DNA from: Flavobacteriaceae bacterium
Lineage (GTDB): Bacteria; Bacteroidota; Bacteroidia; Flavobacteriales; Weeksellaceae
Length of the DNA: 20,454 nt
NCBI GenBank assembly: GCA_031273305.1
Contig: JAISSC010000171.1
Coordinates: 1 to 20,454 of the forward strand
Reading direction: 5' to 3'
Shown here: positions 7,346 to 16,400 of the stretch, one piece after another
How positions within the stretch are numbered: position 1 is the stretch's first letter
Layout: every line of letters starts with the position of its first letter
Notes under the pieces: generated by a model
What the model was told of the DNA's origin: nothing
Seen by the model: only the letters and a program-made list of their open reading frames with translations
The model's database searches: none
Position numbers and translations under genes: made by a program

Positions 7346-7915
7346 TTATTCAAAAGTGGACTGATAAAATTCTAAAAATTGAGTTTTCCTAAATAGTTTA
7401 ACCCTTGACTCCATAGTATCGACCTTGTTTATTACCTTAGGAAAGTCCTCATTAACATTAAAATAGAAGTCCTGCAATACTAAATCTTTATATTCTTTGA
7501 TTTCTCCTACATACTCTTTTCCTCCTATAATTGTTTTGTTAGCTTTATACAATGAATCTATGTTTTTAATATGCCCATAATACCTCCTAAATGTGTAATA
7601 CGTTGACCCTGTCGGATTTATCAGCCCTCTGTTGGTCTTTTCCAGAGTAAAAAACGTGTCTTTTAAAATTGCCTTTCCATCTTTCCCCGACACGCTGGAA
7701 ATTGTATTTTTACCCTGATGAACCGATACTTTTAAGGTCTGTCCGGAGGCTAATAAATAATTTTCGCCGTTAAAAATAACATTGATAGTATCCTCCGTAG
7801 GATTATCTAATAAAAATTCATCATTTTTTTCAATAAAAAATTTATAGATCAAAACTGAAATTACACAGAGGCTAATTGCCACCAGCAGACCTCGTAGTGA
7901 GCTGTTACCTGACAT
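7346..7915 (-). CDS. Membrane-anchored hypothetical protein
   Basis: A 189-residue protein of no family I recognise. It has one N-terminal hydrophobic helix (about 8-27, LLVAISLCVISVLIYKF) without a lipobox or clear cleavage site, so probably a signal anchor with the rest outside the inner membrane. The following part is beta-rich and polar (NVIFNGENYLLASGQTLKVS looks like a small sandwich domain), and the C-terminal third is helical and charged. It is first in the operon with ubiE and porT. Its role cannot be inferred beyond a likely envelope location. Confidence 0.78.
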   Translation of the reverse strand: MSGNSSLRGLLVAISLCVISVLIYKFFIEKNDEFLLDNPTEDTINVIFNGENYLLASGQTLKVSVHQGKNTISSVSGKDGKAILKDTFFTLEKTNRGLINPTGSTYYTFRRYYGHIKNIDSLYKANKTIIGGKEYVGEIKEYKDLVLQDFYFNVNEDFPKVINKVDTMESRVKLFRKTQFLEFYQSTFE

Positions 7916-7934
7916 AAATTTTAAAATTTAAGCA

Positions 7935-7942
7935 CAAAGGTA
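7935..7942 (-). promoter_or_regulatory. Candidate -7 box of the hypothetical-ubiE-porT operon
   Basis: TACCTTTG on the minus strand matches TAnnTTTG and ends 19 nt before the ATG at 7915. No TTG is seen at the right distance upstream. Confidence 0.45.
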
Positions 7943-7973
7943 ATAAATAATAGATTAATTAGTTATAATTACA

Positions 7974-7981
7974 TAAATTTG
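7974..7981 (+). promoter_or_regulatory. Candidate -7 box of the fabH-like operon
   Basis: TAAATTTG matches TAnnTTTG and lies 42 nt before the ATG at 8024. With the divergent box at 7935-7942, this makes the 108-bp spacer a two-way promoter region. A -33 TTG is not evident. Confidence 0.45.
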
Positions 7982-8023
7982 CCAGATTATTTTTTAACAA
8001 GAATATCATCACTATTAAAACAT

Positions 8024-9100
8024 ATGTTACAAAGTATCATAACAGGATCAGGCTCTTATCTTCCAAAAAAAATAGTTTCTAACAATAGCTTTGAAGAAGT
8101 TACTTTTTATGATGAAAACAGGGAGCCTATAACCAAACCTACTCAGGAGATTATTCAAAAGTTTGCAGATATTACCGAAATCGTTGAACGGCGATATGTA
8201 GACGATGACAATATGATGAACTCAGACCTGTCTGCTGAGGTAGGAAGATTAGCCATTGAAAATGCCGGAATTGATAAAGAGGAACTGGATTATATCATAG
8301 TTGCTCATAATTTCGGTAATATTGACGCTTATGAACGGCAGGTTCGTATTATGCCATCCATTTCAGCCTTAACAAAACATAAATTAGGGATCAAAAATAT
8401 CTTGTGTAAACCCTATGATATGACTTTTGGCTGCCCCGGATGGAATGAGGGCATGATACTTGCAGACCAATTATTAAAAGCAAAAATTGCAAAAAAAATA
8501 TTAGTGATAGGCTCCGAAACTCTTTCGCGAAGTGTTGACCCTTACGACAGGAACTGTATGATATTTTCAGACGGTGCGGCAGGGGTTGTCCTCGAATCAA
8601 GGGAAACGGATAAAGAAGTAGGAATACTCAACCATTTTACGAGAAGTGATAATGGTGAAGAGGTTCTTTATCTTACGACCGACACCTCTTTGAATCCTGA
8701 TTACAAAGGCTCAAAGGCTAATATTCGCATGAGGGGAAGAAAAATTTATGAGTATGCATTAACGTGTGTACCTCAGGCAATTAAGAAAGTAATAGATAGT
8801 GCAGGATACACTCTTACCGATATAAACAAAGTTTTGATCCATCAGGCAAATGCAAAAATGGATCATGCTATCTTACAGAGGGTATTTAAGCTATATGGTG
8901 TAAAAGCCATTCCGGAAGGATTTGCTCCTATGACTATTCAAAAATTCGGAAATTCTTCTGTGGCTACCATTCCTACCATGTACGATATGATAGTTAAGGG
9001 AAATTTTCCGAATCAGACGTTAAGTTCAGGAGATTTGGTAATATTCGCTTCTGTAGGCGCAGGAATGAATATCAATGCTATTTTATATAAAATGCCTTAA
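8024..9100 (+). CDS. 3-oxoacyl-ACP synthase III (FabH-like, KAS III family)
   Basis: Thiolase-fold condensing enzyme that joins an acyl-CoA starter to malonyl-ACP, starting fatty acid or related chain synthesis. The 358-residue product has the complete KAS III triad: C137 in TFGCPGW, H273 in LIHQANAKMD and N310 in KFGNSSVATIP. SDGAAGVVLE and the C-terminal FASVGAGMN are also typical. An insert near residues 24-60 (FYDENREPITKPTQ and after) marks a Bacteroidota subgroup distinct from textbook FabH, so the starter substrate is uncertain and I leave the symbol blank. I chose ATG 8024 (MLQSIITGSGSYLP), the natural family start; extending to the TTG at 7979 would add an atypical leader. It is probably the first gene of an operon with the phosphoesterase and yicC. 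Confidence 0.92.
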   Translation: MLQSIITGSGSYLPKKIVSNNSFEEVTFYDENREPITKPTQEIIQKFADITEIVERRYVDDDNMMNSDLSAEVGRLAIENAGIDKEELDYIIVAHNFGNIDAYERQVRIMPSISALTKHKLGIKNILCKPYDMTFGCPGWNEGMILADQLLKAKIAKKILVIGSETLSRSVDPYDRNCMIFSDGAAGVVLESRETDKEVGILNHFTRSDNGEEVLYLTTDTSLNPDYKGSKANIRMRGRKIYEYALTCVPQAIKKVIDSAGYTLTDINKVLIHQANAKMDHAILQRVFKLYGVKAIPEGFAPMTIQKFGNSSVATIPTMYDMIVKGNFPNQTLSSGDLVIFASVGAGMNINAILYKMP

Positions 9101-9124
9101 TATTTACGTATCCGTTTTTTTATT

Positions 9125-10363
9125 TTGAGTCTCATACTGGGAATATTTTTTATCATTTCAATACCTGTAGAATACTATTCTTATCAGGCAATAAAAACAA
9201 TTACCCGCAATAAACTTATCCGACGGATGTGGATAGGCATTTCCATAGGTATTTTATTGTTTGTCTTTACAGGATTATTCGTAATAATATCAGACCGGGA
9301 AAACAAAGGACTGATGCACTTCCTGCTGGGGCTTTTCATGACCGTATGCGTTCCTAAAACGGTTCTGGCTCTTACTCTCTTTTTAGGAGATATTTTCAGA
9401 CTTATTACCTTCCTGTTCAAAAAAATATCCCCCGCATCATCAGGAGAAAAAAAGTTTCTTCCCGACAGAAGAAAAGCCGTCAGTACTATCGGACTGGGGC
9501 TGGCAAGTATTCCGTTCCTGTCCGTCACTGAGGGAATTGCATGGGGAAAATTCGATTTCAGAGTGCGGAAAATATCTTTATCTTTTCCCGACCTGCCCGA
9601 TGAATTTGACGGATATAAAATAGCTCAAATTTCCGATACACACTTAGGAAGTTTTAATCTTGAAGATTACGATAAAGTCTCGAACGGTATTAAATTACTT
9701 AACGAACAAAGCCCTGACCTATTCTTCTTCACAGGAGATTCAGTGAATAATTATGCCGATGAAATGAAGCCCTGGCTTCCTCTCCTTAAAACAATTAAGG
9801 CTAAGGACGGAAAGTATTCTATACTTGGGAACCACGATTATGGAATTTATGCTTTTGGCGGAGATGATATAACTTCACAACAAAAAAATATCGAGAACAT
9901 TAACCGGTATCATGACGAAATCGGATGGAAGCTCCTGCAAAATGAATCGGTTAAGATAGAAAAAGGCGGTCAGTTCCTCAACGTAATAGGCGTAAAAAAT
10001 TGGGGCGCAGGCGGACATTTTCCAAAGGACGGAGACCTTGATATGGCTGCCCAAAATATCCCGGACGGAGAATTTAATATCTTACTGTCTCACGACCCAT
10101 CTCATTTTGACGAAAAAGTAAAAGTGTTCCCTAAAAAAATACATCTTACTTTATCCGGGCACACTCACGGAATGCAGTTTGGTATAGAAATTCCCGGAAT
10201 CATTAAATGGTCGCCCGTGAGATACCGCTATCCCAAATGGGCGGGATTATATCAGGATAATGGCAGATTCCTTTACGTAAACAGAGGATTCGGTTATATC
10301 GGATTTCCGGGAAGGGTAGGCATCTGGCCTGAAATCACTGTTATAGAACTAAAAAAAACGTAA
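9125..10363 (+). CDS. Membrane-anchored calcineurin-like metallophosphoesterase
   Basis: The 412 residues have an N-terminal membrane part with about three hydrophobic segments (3-20, 36-58, 66-92), a basic linker with DRRKAVSTIGLGLASIPF, and then a two-metal phosphoesterase domain. Its motifs are in the right order: QISDTHLG (D-x-H), FFTGDSVNN (GD), LGNHDYG (GNHD), LLSHDPSHF (H) and LSGHTHGMQ (GHTH). This resembles YkuE-type enzymes; the substrate (possibly a lipid or cell-wall phosphoester) is unknown. There is no ATG near the expected N-terminus: the frame opens right after the fabH-like stop at 9100, and the best start is TTG 9125, with ATT 9122 or ATC 9110 as alternatives. The next internal Met would remove the first membrane segment. 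yicC follows 49 bp downstream. Confidence 0.87.
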   Translation: MSLILGIFFIISIPVEYYSYQAIKTITRNKLIRRMWIGISIGILLFVFTGLFVIISDRENKGLMHFLLGLFMTVCVPKTVLALTLFLGDIFRLITFLFKKISPASSGEKKFLPDRRKAVSTIGLGLASIPFLSVTEGIAWGKFDFRVRKISLSFPDLPDEFDGYKIAQISDTHLGSFNLEDYDKVSNGIKLLNEQSPDLFFFTGDSVNNYADEMKPWLPLLKTIKAKDGKYSILGNHDYGIYAFGGDDITSQQKNIENINRYHDEIGWKLLQNESVKIEKGGQFLNVIGVKNWGAGGHFPKDGDLDMAAQNIPDGEFNILLSHDPSHFDEKVKVFPKKIHLTLSGHTHGMQFGIEIPGIIKWSPVRYRYPKWAGLYQDNGRFLYVNRGFGYIGFPGRVGIWPEITVIELKKT

Positions 10364-10412
10364 TCTTGCACTCAAACTAACTATAAATCTCTGACTAAAA
10401 AAGGTAAAAAGT

Positions 10413-11273
10413 ATGTTACAATCAATGACCGGATATGGGAAATCAGAAGTCAACACGCAGAATTTAAAGATCGCTGTAGAGATTAAAACATTGAACAGCA
10501 AATCTTTAGACTTATTTGTGCGAATATCCCCCAGATACAGAAATAAAGAACTTGAATTACGGAAGATCATCGGAGACGAGATACAACGAGGGAAGATCGA
10601 TTTTTCCATTACTATTGAAAACTTGGGCGATGAAAACAGCTCACACATTAATATAAATACGGTTAAAAATTACATAGCCAATCTGGAAGAATTGAATATT
10701 GAAGGCTCCCAATTGGATTTTCTTAAAATGGCAGTGCGAATGCCCGAAGTATTTACAACTCATGAAGTTGAAATTAGTGCTGAAGAATGGCAACAAGTAT
10801 TACAATGCCTTAATTCCTCCCTGAAAAAAGTTAACGAATTTCGGACAGAAGAAGGCAAATCGTTGGAGACCGTTCTAAAACAATATACCGTTAATATTTT
10901 AAGTTCATTATCCGAGATAGAGAAATTTGAACAGGAGAGGATAGTTTCCGTTCGTCAAAAGCTGGAGAAACAACTTTCCGAACTGCAAATACAGTTTGAT
11001 GAACAACGTTTTCATCAGGAACTGGTCTATTATATTGAAAAATTAGATATAAGTGAAGAAAAGATACGGCTGAAACAACATTGTAAATATTTTATTGAGG
11101 TTATTGAAAACGATGAACAAGCCGGGAAAAAATTAGGTTTTATCGCTCAGGAAATGGGACGGGAGATAAATACCATCGGTTCCAAAGCCAACCATTCCGA
11201 GATACAAAGGCTTATCGTTCTGATGAAAGACGAACTGGAGAAGATAAAGGAACAGACTAATAATATATTGTAA
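10413..11273 (+). CDS. yicC: YicC/YloC-family endoribonuclease
   Basis: Family of small endoribonucleases implicated in RNA turnover in E. coli and B. subtilis. The 286-residue product has the diagnostic start MLQSMTGYGKSE, the N-terminal domain with KTLNSKSLDLFVRISPRY, a coiled-coil middle, and the C-terminal block GREINTIGSKANHSEIQRL followed by VLMKDELEKIKEQTNNI. It is complete. Guanylate kinase (gmk), the usual next gene in many bacteria, is missing; a long repeat region follows instead. The TAA stop itself opens a 14-base motif (11271-11284) that recurs at 11520. It is probably transcribed with the phosphoesterase gene upstream. Confidence 0.94.
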   Translation: MLQSMTGYGKSEVNTQNLKIAVEIKTLNSKSLDLFVRISPRYRNKELELRKIIGDEIQRGKIDFSITIENLGDENSSHININTVKNYIANLEELNIEGSQLDFLKMAVRMPEVFTTHEVEISAEEWQQVLQCLNSSLKKVNEFRTEEGKSLETVLKQYTVNILSSLSEIEKFEQERIVSVRQKLEKQLSELQIQFDEQRFHQELVYYIEKLDISEEKIRLKQHCKYFIEVIENDEQAGKKLGFIAQEMGREINTIGSKANHSEIQRLIVLMKDELEKIKEQTNNIL

Positions 11274-11372
11274 CGTGAGTTCGGTGCAACTTCAACGACA
11301 GACAACCCTATAATATGGGATTTGCTTCGCTGCGCTCGCAATAACCTCATGTACAGCAAGTTACGTTTCGTC

Positions 11373-11452
11373 CCGCCTTTCAGGCGGTGTCGTTGGTTGT
11401 TGTTGCCCGCAGGTCGTCGACCTGCGGTTATGAAAATCAAGCCCTCCGGGCT
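11373..11452 (+). repeat. Three-hairpin palindromic repeat, copy B (REP-like)
   Basis: H1 (11373-11387) has arms CCGCCT and AGGCGG with a TTC loop. H2 (11407-11427) has the same 9-bp arms as copy A with loop GTC. H3 (11440-11452) is identical to copy A. The 12-nt spacer between H2 and H3 (TTATGAAAATCA) is also identical. It lies between convergent genes. Confidence 0.85.
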
Positions 11453-11616
11453 GTACGCCTGCAAATTCCGTAAGGGATTGTAGAGACGTCCCAATTTGGG
11501 TGTCTCCACACACATAATATAACGTGAGTTCGGGATAAGCATATTGTAATTTTTTGAAAGTGTCAAAGTCGGGAGATTGCTTCGCTTCGCTCGCAATATG
11601 ATGAGACTGCTTCGTC

Positions 11617-11836
11617 GTGCCTCCTCGCAGTGACAGCCGCAACTTGCTGTACATGAGGTTGTTACATAACAATAACGTAATCGATTAACGTGGAGACGCC
11701 CAAGTTGGGACGTCTCTACATCATTGTGCCTCCTCGCAGTGACAGCCACAACTTGCTGTGCATGAGGTTGTTAAATAACAATAATAACGTAAACGATTAA
11801 CGTGGAGACGCCCAAGTTGGGACGTCTCTACACATT
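11617..11836 (+). repeat. Tandem pair of about 110-bp repeats
   Basis: Two near-identical direct copies, 11617-11725 and 11726-11836 (period 109 bp). Each begins GTGCCTCCTCGCAGTGACAG, contains AACTTGCTGT then CATGAGGTTGTTA, and ends in a long imperfect hairpin with arms GTGGAGACGCCCAA and TTGGGACGTCTCTAC. The second copy differs by a few substitutions and a short AAT insertion near 11783. Confidence 0.85.
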
Positions 11837-11882
11837 ATCATCTCACCATTCCTTATCCTGTTTATCAATAAAGGAACCATAT

Positions 11883-11924
11883 AAAAAACATTAAGCCTCA
11901 CCTGTTTAGATGAGACTTAATGTT
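11883..11924 (-). terminator. Intrinsic terminator of the susC-susD operon
   Basis: On the minus strand the arms AACATTAAGTCTCA (11924-11911) and TGAGGCTTAATGTT (11900-11887) form a 14-bp stem with one G-U wobble and a 10-nt loop, followed directly by a T run (11888-11883). The wobble pairs only on the minus strand, so it fits susD, whose stop is about 48 nt upstream. Confidence 0.8.
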
Positions 11925-11971
11925 GTCTTGAGCTTTTTGAAAAAATTATTTTGTTTATAGGCGAATTGATA

Positions 11972-13435
11972 TTAGTTTACATCCCAGAAAAGTCGTACTG
12001 TTAATTCATCTCCTCCTATAGCGTCTCTTGCGTCTCTCCAACTGGCACCATTAACAGTCTGTTCGGTTACAGGATAGGTTACTCTTACCGGAACCTTACT
12101 TTGTGCTGCTGCAATTGCATTAGGAGTGTTGGTTATATAACTCGGATAGTCCAGTCTCCTGTAGGAAGTCCATGACTCGAATGGTCTGTTAAACATGGCT
12201 ATCCACACTTGTTCTCCTATGCTTTCTTTCCAATTGGTGGAAGAATACTGCACGGCAGGATTAGTCAAATAAGTTGTTATTTCTGCATCCGGTATACCCC
12301 ATTGTTTAAACGACTCCGTGATGGCTTTAGTATAATAGGATTCAGCGGTGTCTCCCACAGAGAACCCTCTGGCTGCTGCTTCCGCCAGATAGAAATTAAT
12401 TTCCGCAGAGTCGAATAAATACGAAGGAGTATCCTTTTGTATCAGGACAGTTCCTACATGTGAACAGGTAGGGTGGTCATTTCCAATACCCAAAATTCCT
12501 CCAACATAAACTCCACCTACTTTATCTTTAAAGTATATATCTTGTCTGGGGTCGTTCAAGTCATACAGCTTGTTAACGATGGTTTCTTCCACAACGTAGT
12601 CATTTCTCCCGTTTCCGACCAGACTTGAATAAACAGGGTTATTATGAACTTCCACAACGAACCTGAATATTATATTATCACTACCGTCTAGAACTACTCC
12701 GCCATTATAGGCTTCCTCTATCGCTTTTTGTGCCAAAGCCGGATTAACATCCACAAGGTTGATCCCCAGTTTTAATTTTAAAGAATTTGCAAATCGAATC
12801 CAACCTGCCACATTTCCTCCCAAAAGATGCTCTGCGAAAACTTCCGGCTGTGAAATATCCAACATAGCCAAGTCCTCATCAACACGTCTTAGCAGGTCTT
12901 CATAAATAGTAGCTGCATCGTCATATTTTGGAAGTGGCCAGTCAGGGTCTAATGCCTCAAAGTAGGGTACGTTTCCATAGGTATCCACCAAAACATGAAA
13001 TGTATATACCTGCAACAAGTCTATAACCGCTAATTTATTTTTCTTCAATATATCCCAATCGGCTTGGACTATCGTAATCGGTTTCGATTCATCATTAACC
13101 GCCTTTATTGCAGACACCAAGTTTCCTAAAACATCTCTGTACAACTCAGTCCAATGAGTTTCGGGCATTCCTCCTCCCGTAAAATTGAATCTGGACTCTT
13201 CGTAATAGGTGGTTGCTGCATAGTAATGTTGAAAATACCTGCATACGTTGGAAGAACGAAGTGGGGTTGCCATCTGGGTTGCCAGATTTACTTCCGCAAA
13301 ATTTACAAATCCTACCGCCGGTGCCGAATAAGGTTTTTTCCGTTCTTTGTTAAAATCCTCCGAATCATTGACACAGCTAGTTATTATTAACATTGATGCC
13401 GTTATCGTAAATAATATGATCTTTTTCATAATCAT
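11972..13435 (-). CDS. SusD/RagB-family outer membrane lipoprotein (SusD-like_2 type)
   Basis: Surface lipoprotein that caps a SusC channel and binds nutrient for uptake. The 487-residue product has a lipoprotein signal peptide (MKKIILFTITASMLIITSC, lipid on C21) followed by acidic residues (VNDSEDF), compatible with export to the cell surface. Typical blocks of the SusD-like_2 group are seen: NVCRYFQHYYAATTYYEE, LLQVYTFHVLVDTYGNVPYFEAL, GNVAGWIRFANSLKLKLGI and FDSAEINFYLAEAAARG. The start overlaps the susC stop by one base (TAATG), implying translational coupling; a second ATG at 13429 is possible. No glycan-degrading enzyme is nearby, so the substrate is unknown; peptides or other oligomers are as likely as sugars. 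Confidence 0.92.
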   Translation of the reverse strand: MIMKKIILFTITASMLIITSCVNDSEDFNKERKKPYSAPAVGFVNFAEVNLATQMATPLRSSNVCRYFQHYYAATTYYEESRFNFTGGGMPETHWTELYRDVLGNLVSAIKAVNDESKPITIVQADWDILKKNKLAVIDLLQVYTFHVLVDTYGNVPYFEALDPDWPLPKYDDAATIYEDLLRRVDEDLAMLDISQPEVFAEHLLGGNVAGWIRFANSLKLKLGINLVDVNPALAQKAIEEAYNGGVVLDGSDNIIFRFVVEVHNNPVYSSLVGNGRNDYVVEETIVNKLYDLNDPRQDIYFKDKVGGVYVGGILGIGNDHPTCSHVGTVLIQKDTPSYLFDSAEINFYLAEAAARGFSVGDTAESYYTKAITESFKQWGIPDAEITTYLTNPAVQYSSTNWKESIGEQVWIAMFNRPFESWTSYRRLDYPSYITNTPNAIAAAQSKVPVRVTYPVTEQTVNGASWRDARDAIGGDELTVRLFWDVN

Positions 13436-16400
13436 TAAAAATTAAGTTTTACATTAAATGAATATACTTTTGTGGTTGGAGTAACCCCTGCCTGATATCC
13501 CCGACTACCTCCCGCTTCGGGGTCGGAGTCCGGAAGATTTTTATGGATGATCCAAAGGTTGTTTCCAATAGCACTGAATATAGCACTCTTGATGAAAGTT
13601 CCCTTTAAAAACTTTTCCGGCAGGGAATACGACAGGCTCACCTCCCTTAACTTAACATAGGAAGCATCGTAGACCCAATGTTCGGAAGGATATAAATTCC
13701 GGTTATATTTTTCCAGATCAACCCTTATATCATTAGTGACATATTCAATGTTTCCATTAGGATCAACTACTTCTTTTACTCCCGGCAGAAGAACTCCGCC
13801 TCCACTTGCCGCACTGGACCTGACCGGATTGCCCAACTCGTTCAATCCTGCCGAACCTTCATACAGTCCGTTGGTCAAACCCCAGAACTGGTCTTGAGAG
13901 AGAAGGTCTCCACCTTTTTTGATGTCGATTAGAAATCCGAGAGACAAACCCTTATAGGTAAATTTGTTGCTTATACTTCCCATCCAATCCGGTTGAACAT
14001 TCCCGATTATTTGATCGTCTACTGCTATATACTCTCCTTTCTCGTTTACTATCCTATTCCCATTGCTATCGTATTTATATCCGCTTCCCCTGATGGTTCC
14101 AAACGGTTGTCCTACTGTGGCGTTTAGGGAACCTAAATTGTAGCCGAAATCATACAATTTCATATTTTCCCTTCCCTTATCCAGCTCAATTACAATATTT
14201 TCATTTTTAGACCAGTTGGCAATAAGTTTCCATTCGAAATTCGCTGTTTTTATCGGGGTTAGATTCAGAGAAACTTCTATCCCTTTGTTCTCTGTTTCTC
14301 CTGCATTGAGGAAGTTTTTGTCGTATCCCGTTGCAGCAGATTGAGCAATATCAAGAAATAAGTCACGGGTATTGGTTTTGTACAGAGCAAAATCCAAAGA
14401 AATCCTGTTCTTTATCAAAGTAGCCTCTAATCCTAGCTCCCAACTCTTGGTGCGTTCCGGAACCAACCCGTACCAATTGGAATAAGGAGAACTATTATAC
14501 GCCGCAATGGAACTACCTATAGCACTGTTAAACCAAACAATACCTTTAGTTCCCGGATCCGGATCATTCCCCACTTCGGCATAGCTCAATCTCACTTTTC
14601 CAAATTTTAGCCACGGAGCCTTGATCAGATCGGAAAACACCAAACTGCTTCCTACCGAAAAATAAACATAGGTGTTATTTTCCGGGGCTAATGCCGTAGA
14701 TTGGTCTCTGCGTATGGAACCTTCCAGAAACCATAACCGATCATACTCGAAGCTGGCTTGTGCATAAAGTCCGGATTTTTCGTATTTAATCTCTGATTGC
14801 ATTCCGGAAACCTGTATATTTGCATTATTGAGTGAATAGACTTCTTTGGGGTCTACCACTATCAGGCTTCCTGAAGTAGAAGCACTAAGCGAATTGGTAT
14901 TCCGTCTCATAAAAGTCGCCCCTCCCAATAATTTAACTCCTGCTTTGTCGGTAATATCAAAATCGTAATTGGCTATAAAATCATAGGTTTGGTTTAAGAT
15001 ATCCTGAGTAAATAACCGATAGCCGGAGGCATCGGGGGTACTATTCAATCCCCAGCTCCCAACACGGGAACCCACCGCCTTTCGGGTCTCTATTTTATCT
15101 GCGGAATAGTCAATAGTTGCTCTTCCCAATAAATTAAGACCGGGAATAACATCGTAGCTTAAATTTGCACCTGTTAAAAGTCTATTCCTCCCGTCTAACG
15201 TATAGTTTTCATACCGCTCAAAGTAAGGGTTATTCCAATATTGTGGGGCAAGTTGCCCGGTGGTAGGGTTAACATAATTCCAGGTAACATTATTTCTGTT
15301 TCTGAAATATTCATCCTTCAATTCCTGTACATCCACATTCACAGCCCACCATTCTCTCCAAAGCGTGTTGCTGTTTTGGGATCTTCCTTTTACACCCTGA
15401 TTTGTATAGTTTACAAAAGCAGTTGCTTTAAAGTTATCGGAAAGGTTTCTGGAAAAATTACCATTGATCACATTCTTTCTCAACAAACTGTTAGGTTCAA
15501 TACCTGTTTCGTAGTTGTTGGTATAGGTTAAATTATAGGTGCTTTTCGAATCTCCTCCGCTCAGGTTAATGCTGTTAACATAAGAATAAGAGGTTTCAAA
15601 ATAGGTAATAGGCCCGTTTTCGGCAGCTACCCAGGGGGTTGCTTTACCATAATTGGGATTTCCTTCAGCCCATGCATCCCACTGATATACCAGTAAGTTA
15701 GGGTCAAACTTGGGACCCCATGAAGCATCCTCATCTGTCTTCGCAATCCTGTCAATGATTCCGTCTCCGTCTATATCTGCTTGAAGAAAAACAGGTCCGT
15801 TATATCCTTGTCCGTATTCAGTTTGATATTTTGGAAATGTCGATTTATCTACGGTTCCTATTGCAACCGTTGAACTAAGAGATACTCCCAGTCCTGTGTC
15901 CTTTTTTCCTTTCTTGGTAGTGATCATGATCGCACCGTTAGCAGCCATACTACCATATAAGGCAGTTGCTGCCGCACCTTTCAACACACTCACCGATTCA
16001 ATGTTATTAGGGTCAATATCGGCACCGGAACTTCCAAAGTCATAACCGCTTATACCTCCTGATGCAGTTGACCCTATTGTTGTTGAACCTGCTGAATTGA
16101 GGTTCGTATTATTAACAGGAACTCCATCAATTACTATTAATGCCTGATTACTCCCCGTAATACTTCGGTCTCCCCTAAGTATTATACTGGTTGCACCGCC
16201 GAAATTGGAGTTTACTTTAACATCCATACCTGCTATTTTTCCTGATAAGTTGTTCAATACGTTGCTGGTAGCCGATGAATTTACCTGTGAGGCATCCAAT
16301 TGCTGCGAAGAATATCCCAACGATCTTTTTTCTCTTGTCATACCCAAAGCTGTTACTACTACTTCGTCAATAACTTTCGCATTTGCCGCATCCTGCTCCA

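Larger units (their letters stand above)
11274..11880. repeat. Repeat-rich spacer between yicC and susD
   Basis: About 600 bp without a credible gene, made of several repeat families in both orientations. TAACGTGAGTTCGG occurs at 11271-11284 and 11520-11533. Variants of the GCTTCGC...CTCGCAAT element are at 11321-11342 and 11575-11597, resembling a dispersed repeat common in bacterial genomes. CCTCATGTACAGCAAGTT (11346-11363) has an exact inverted copy at 11641-11658 and a one-base variant at 11749-11766. The three-hairpin element copy B is at 11373-11452. A GAGACG hairpin occurs three times (11480-11509 inverted, 11690-11719, 11802-11831). Confidence 0.8.

Noticed and set aside
11147..11749. 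200-codon minus-strand frame
   Set aside because: It runs antisense through the yicC end and across the repeat mosaic; its sequence translates the palindromic repeats and resembles no protein family.
11617..11836. CRISPR array
   Set aside because: Only two units of about 110 bp without unique spacers, and no cas genes in the window.
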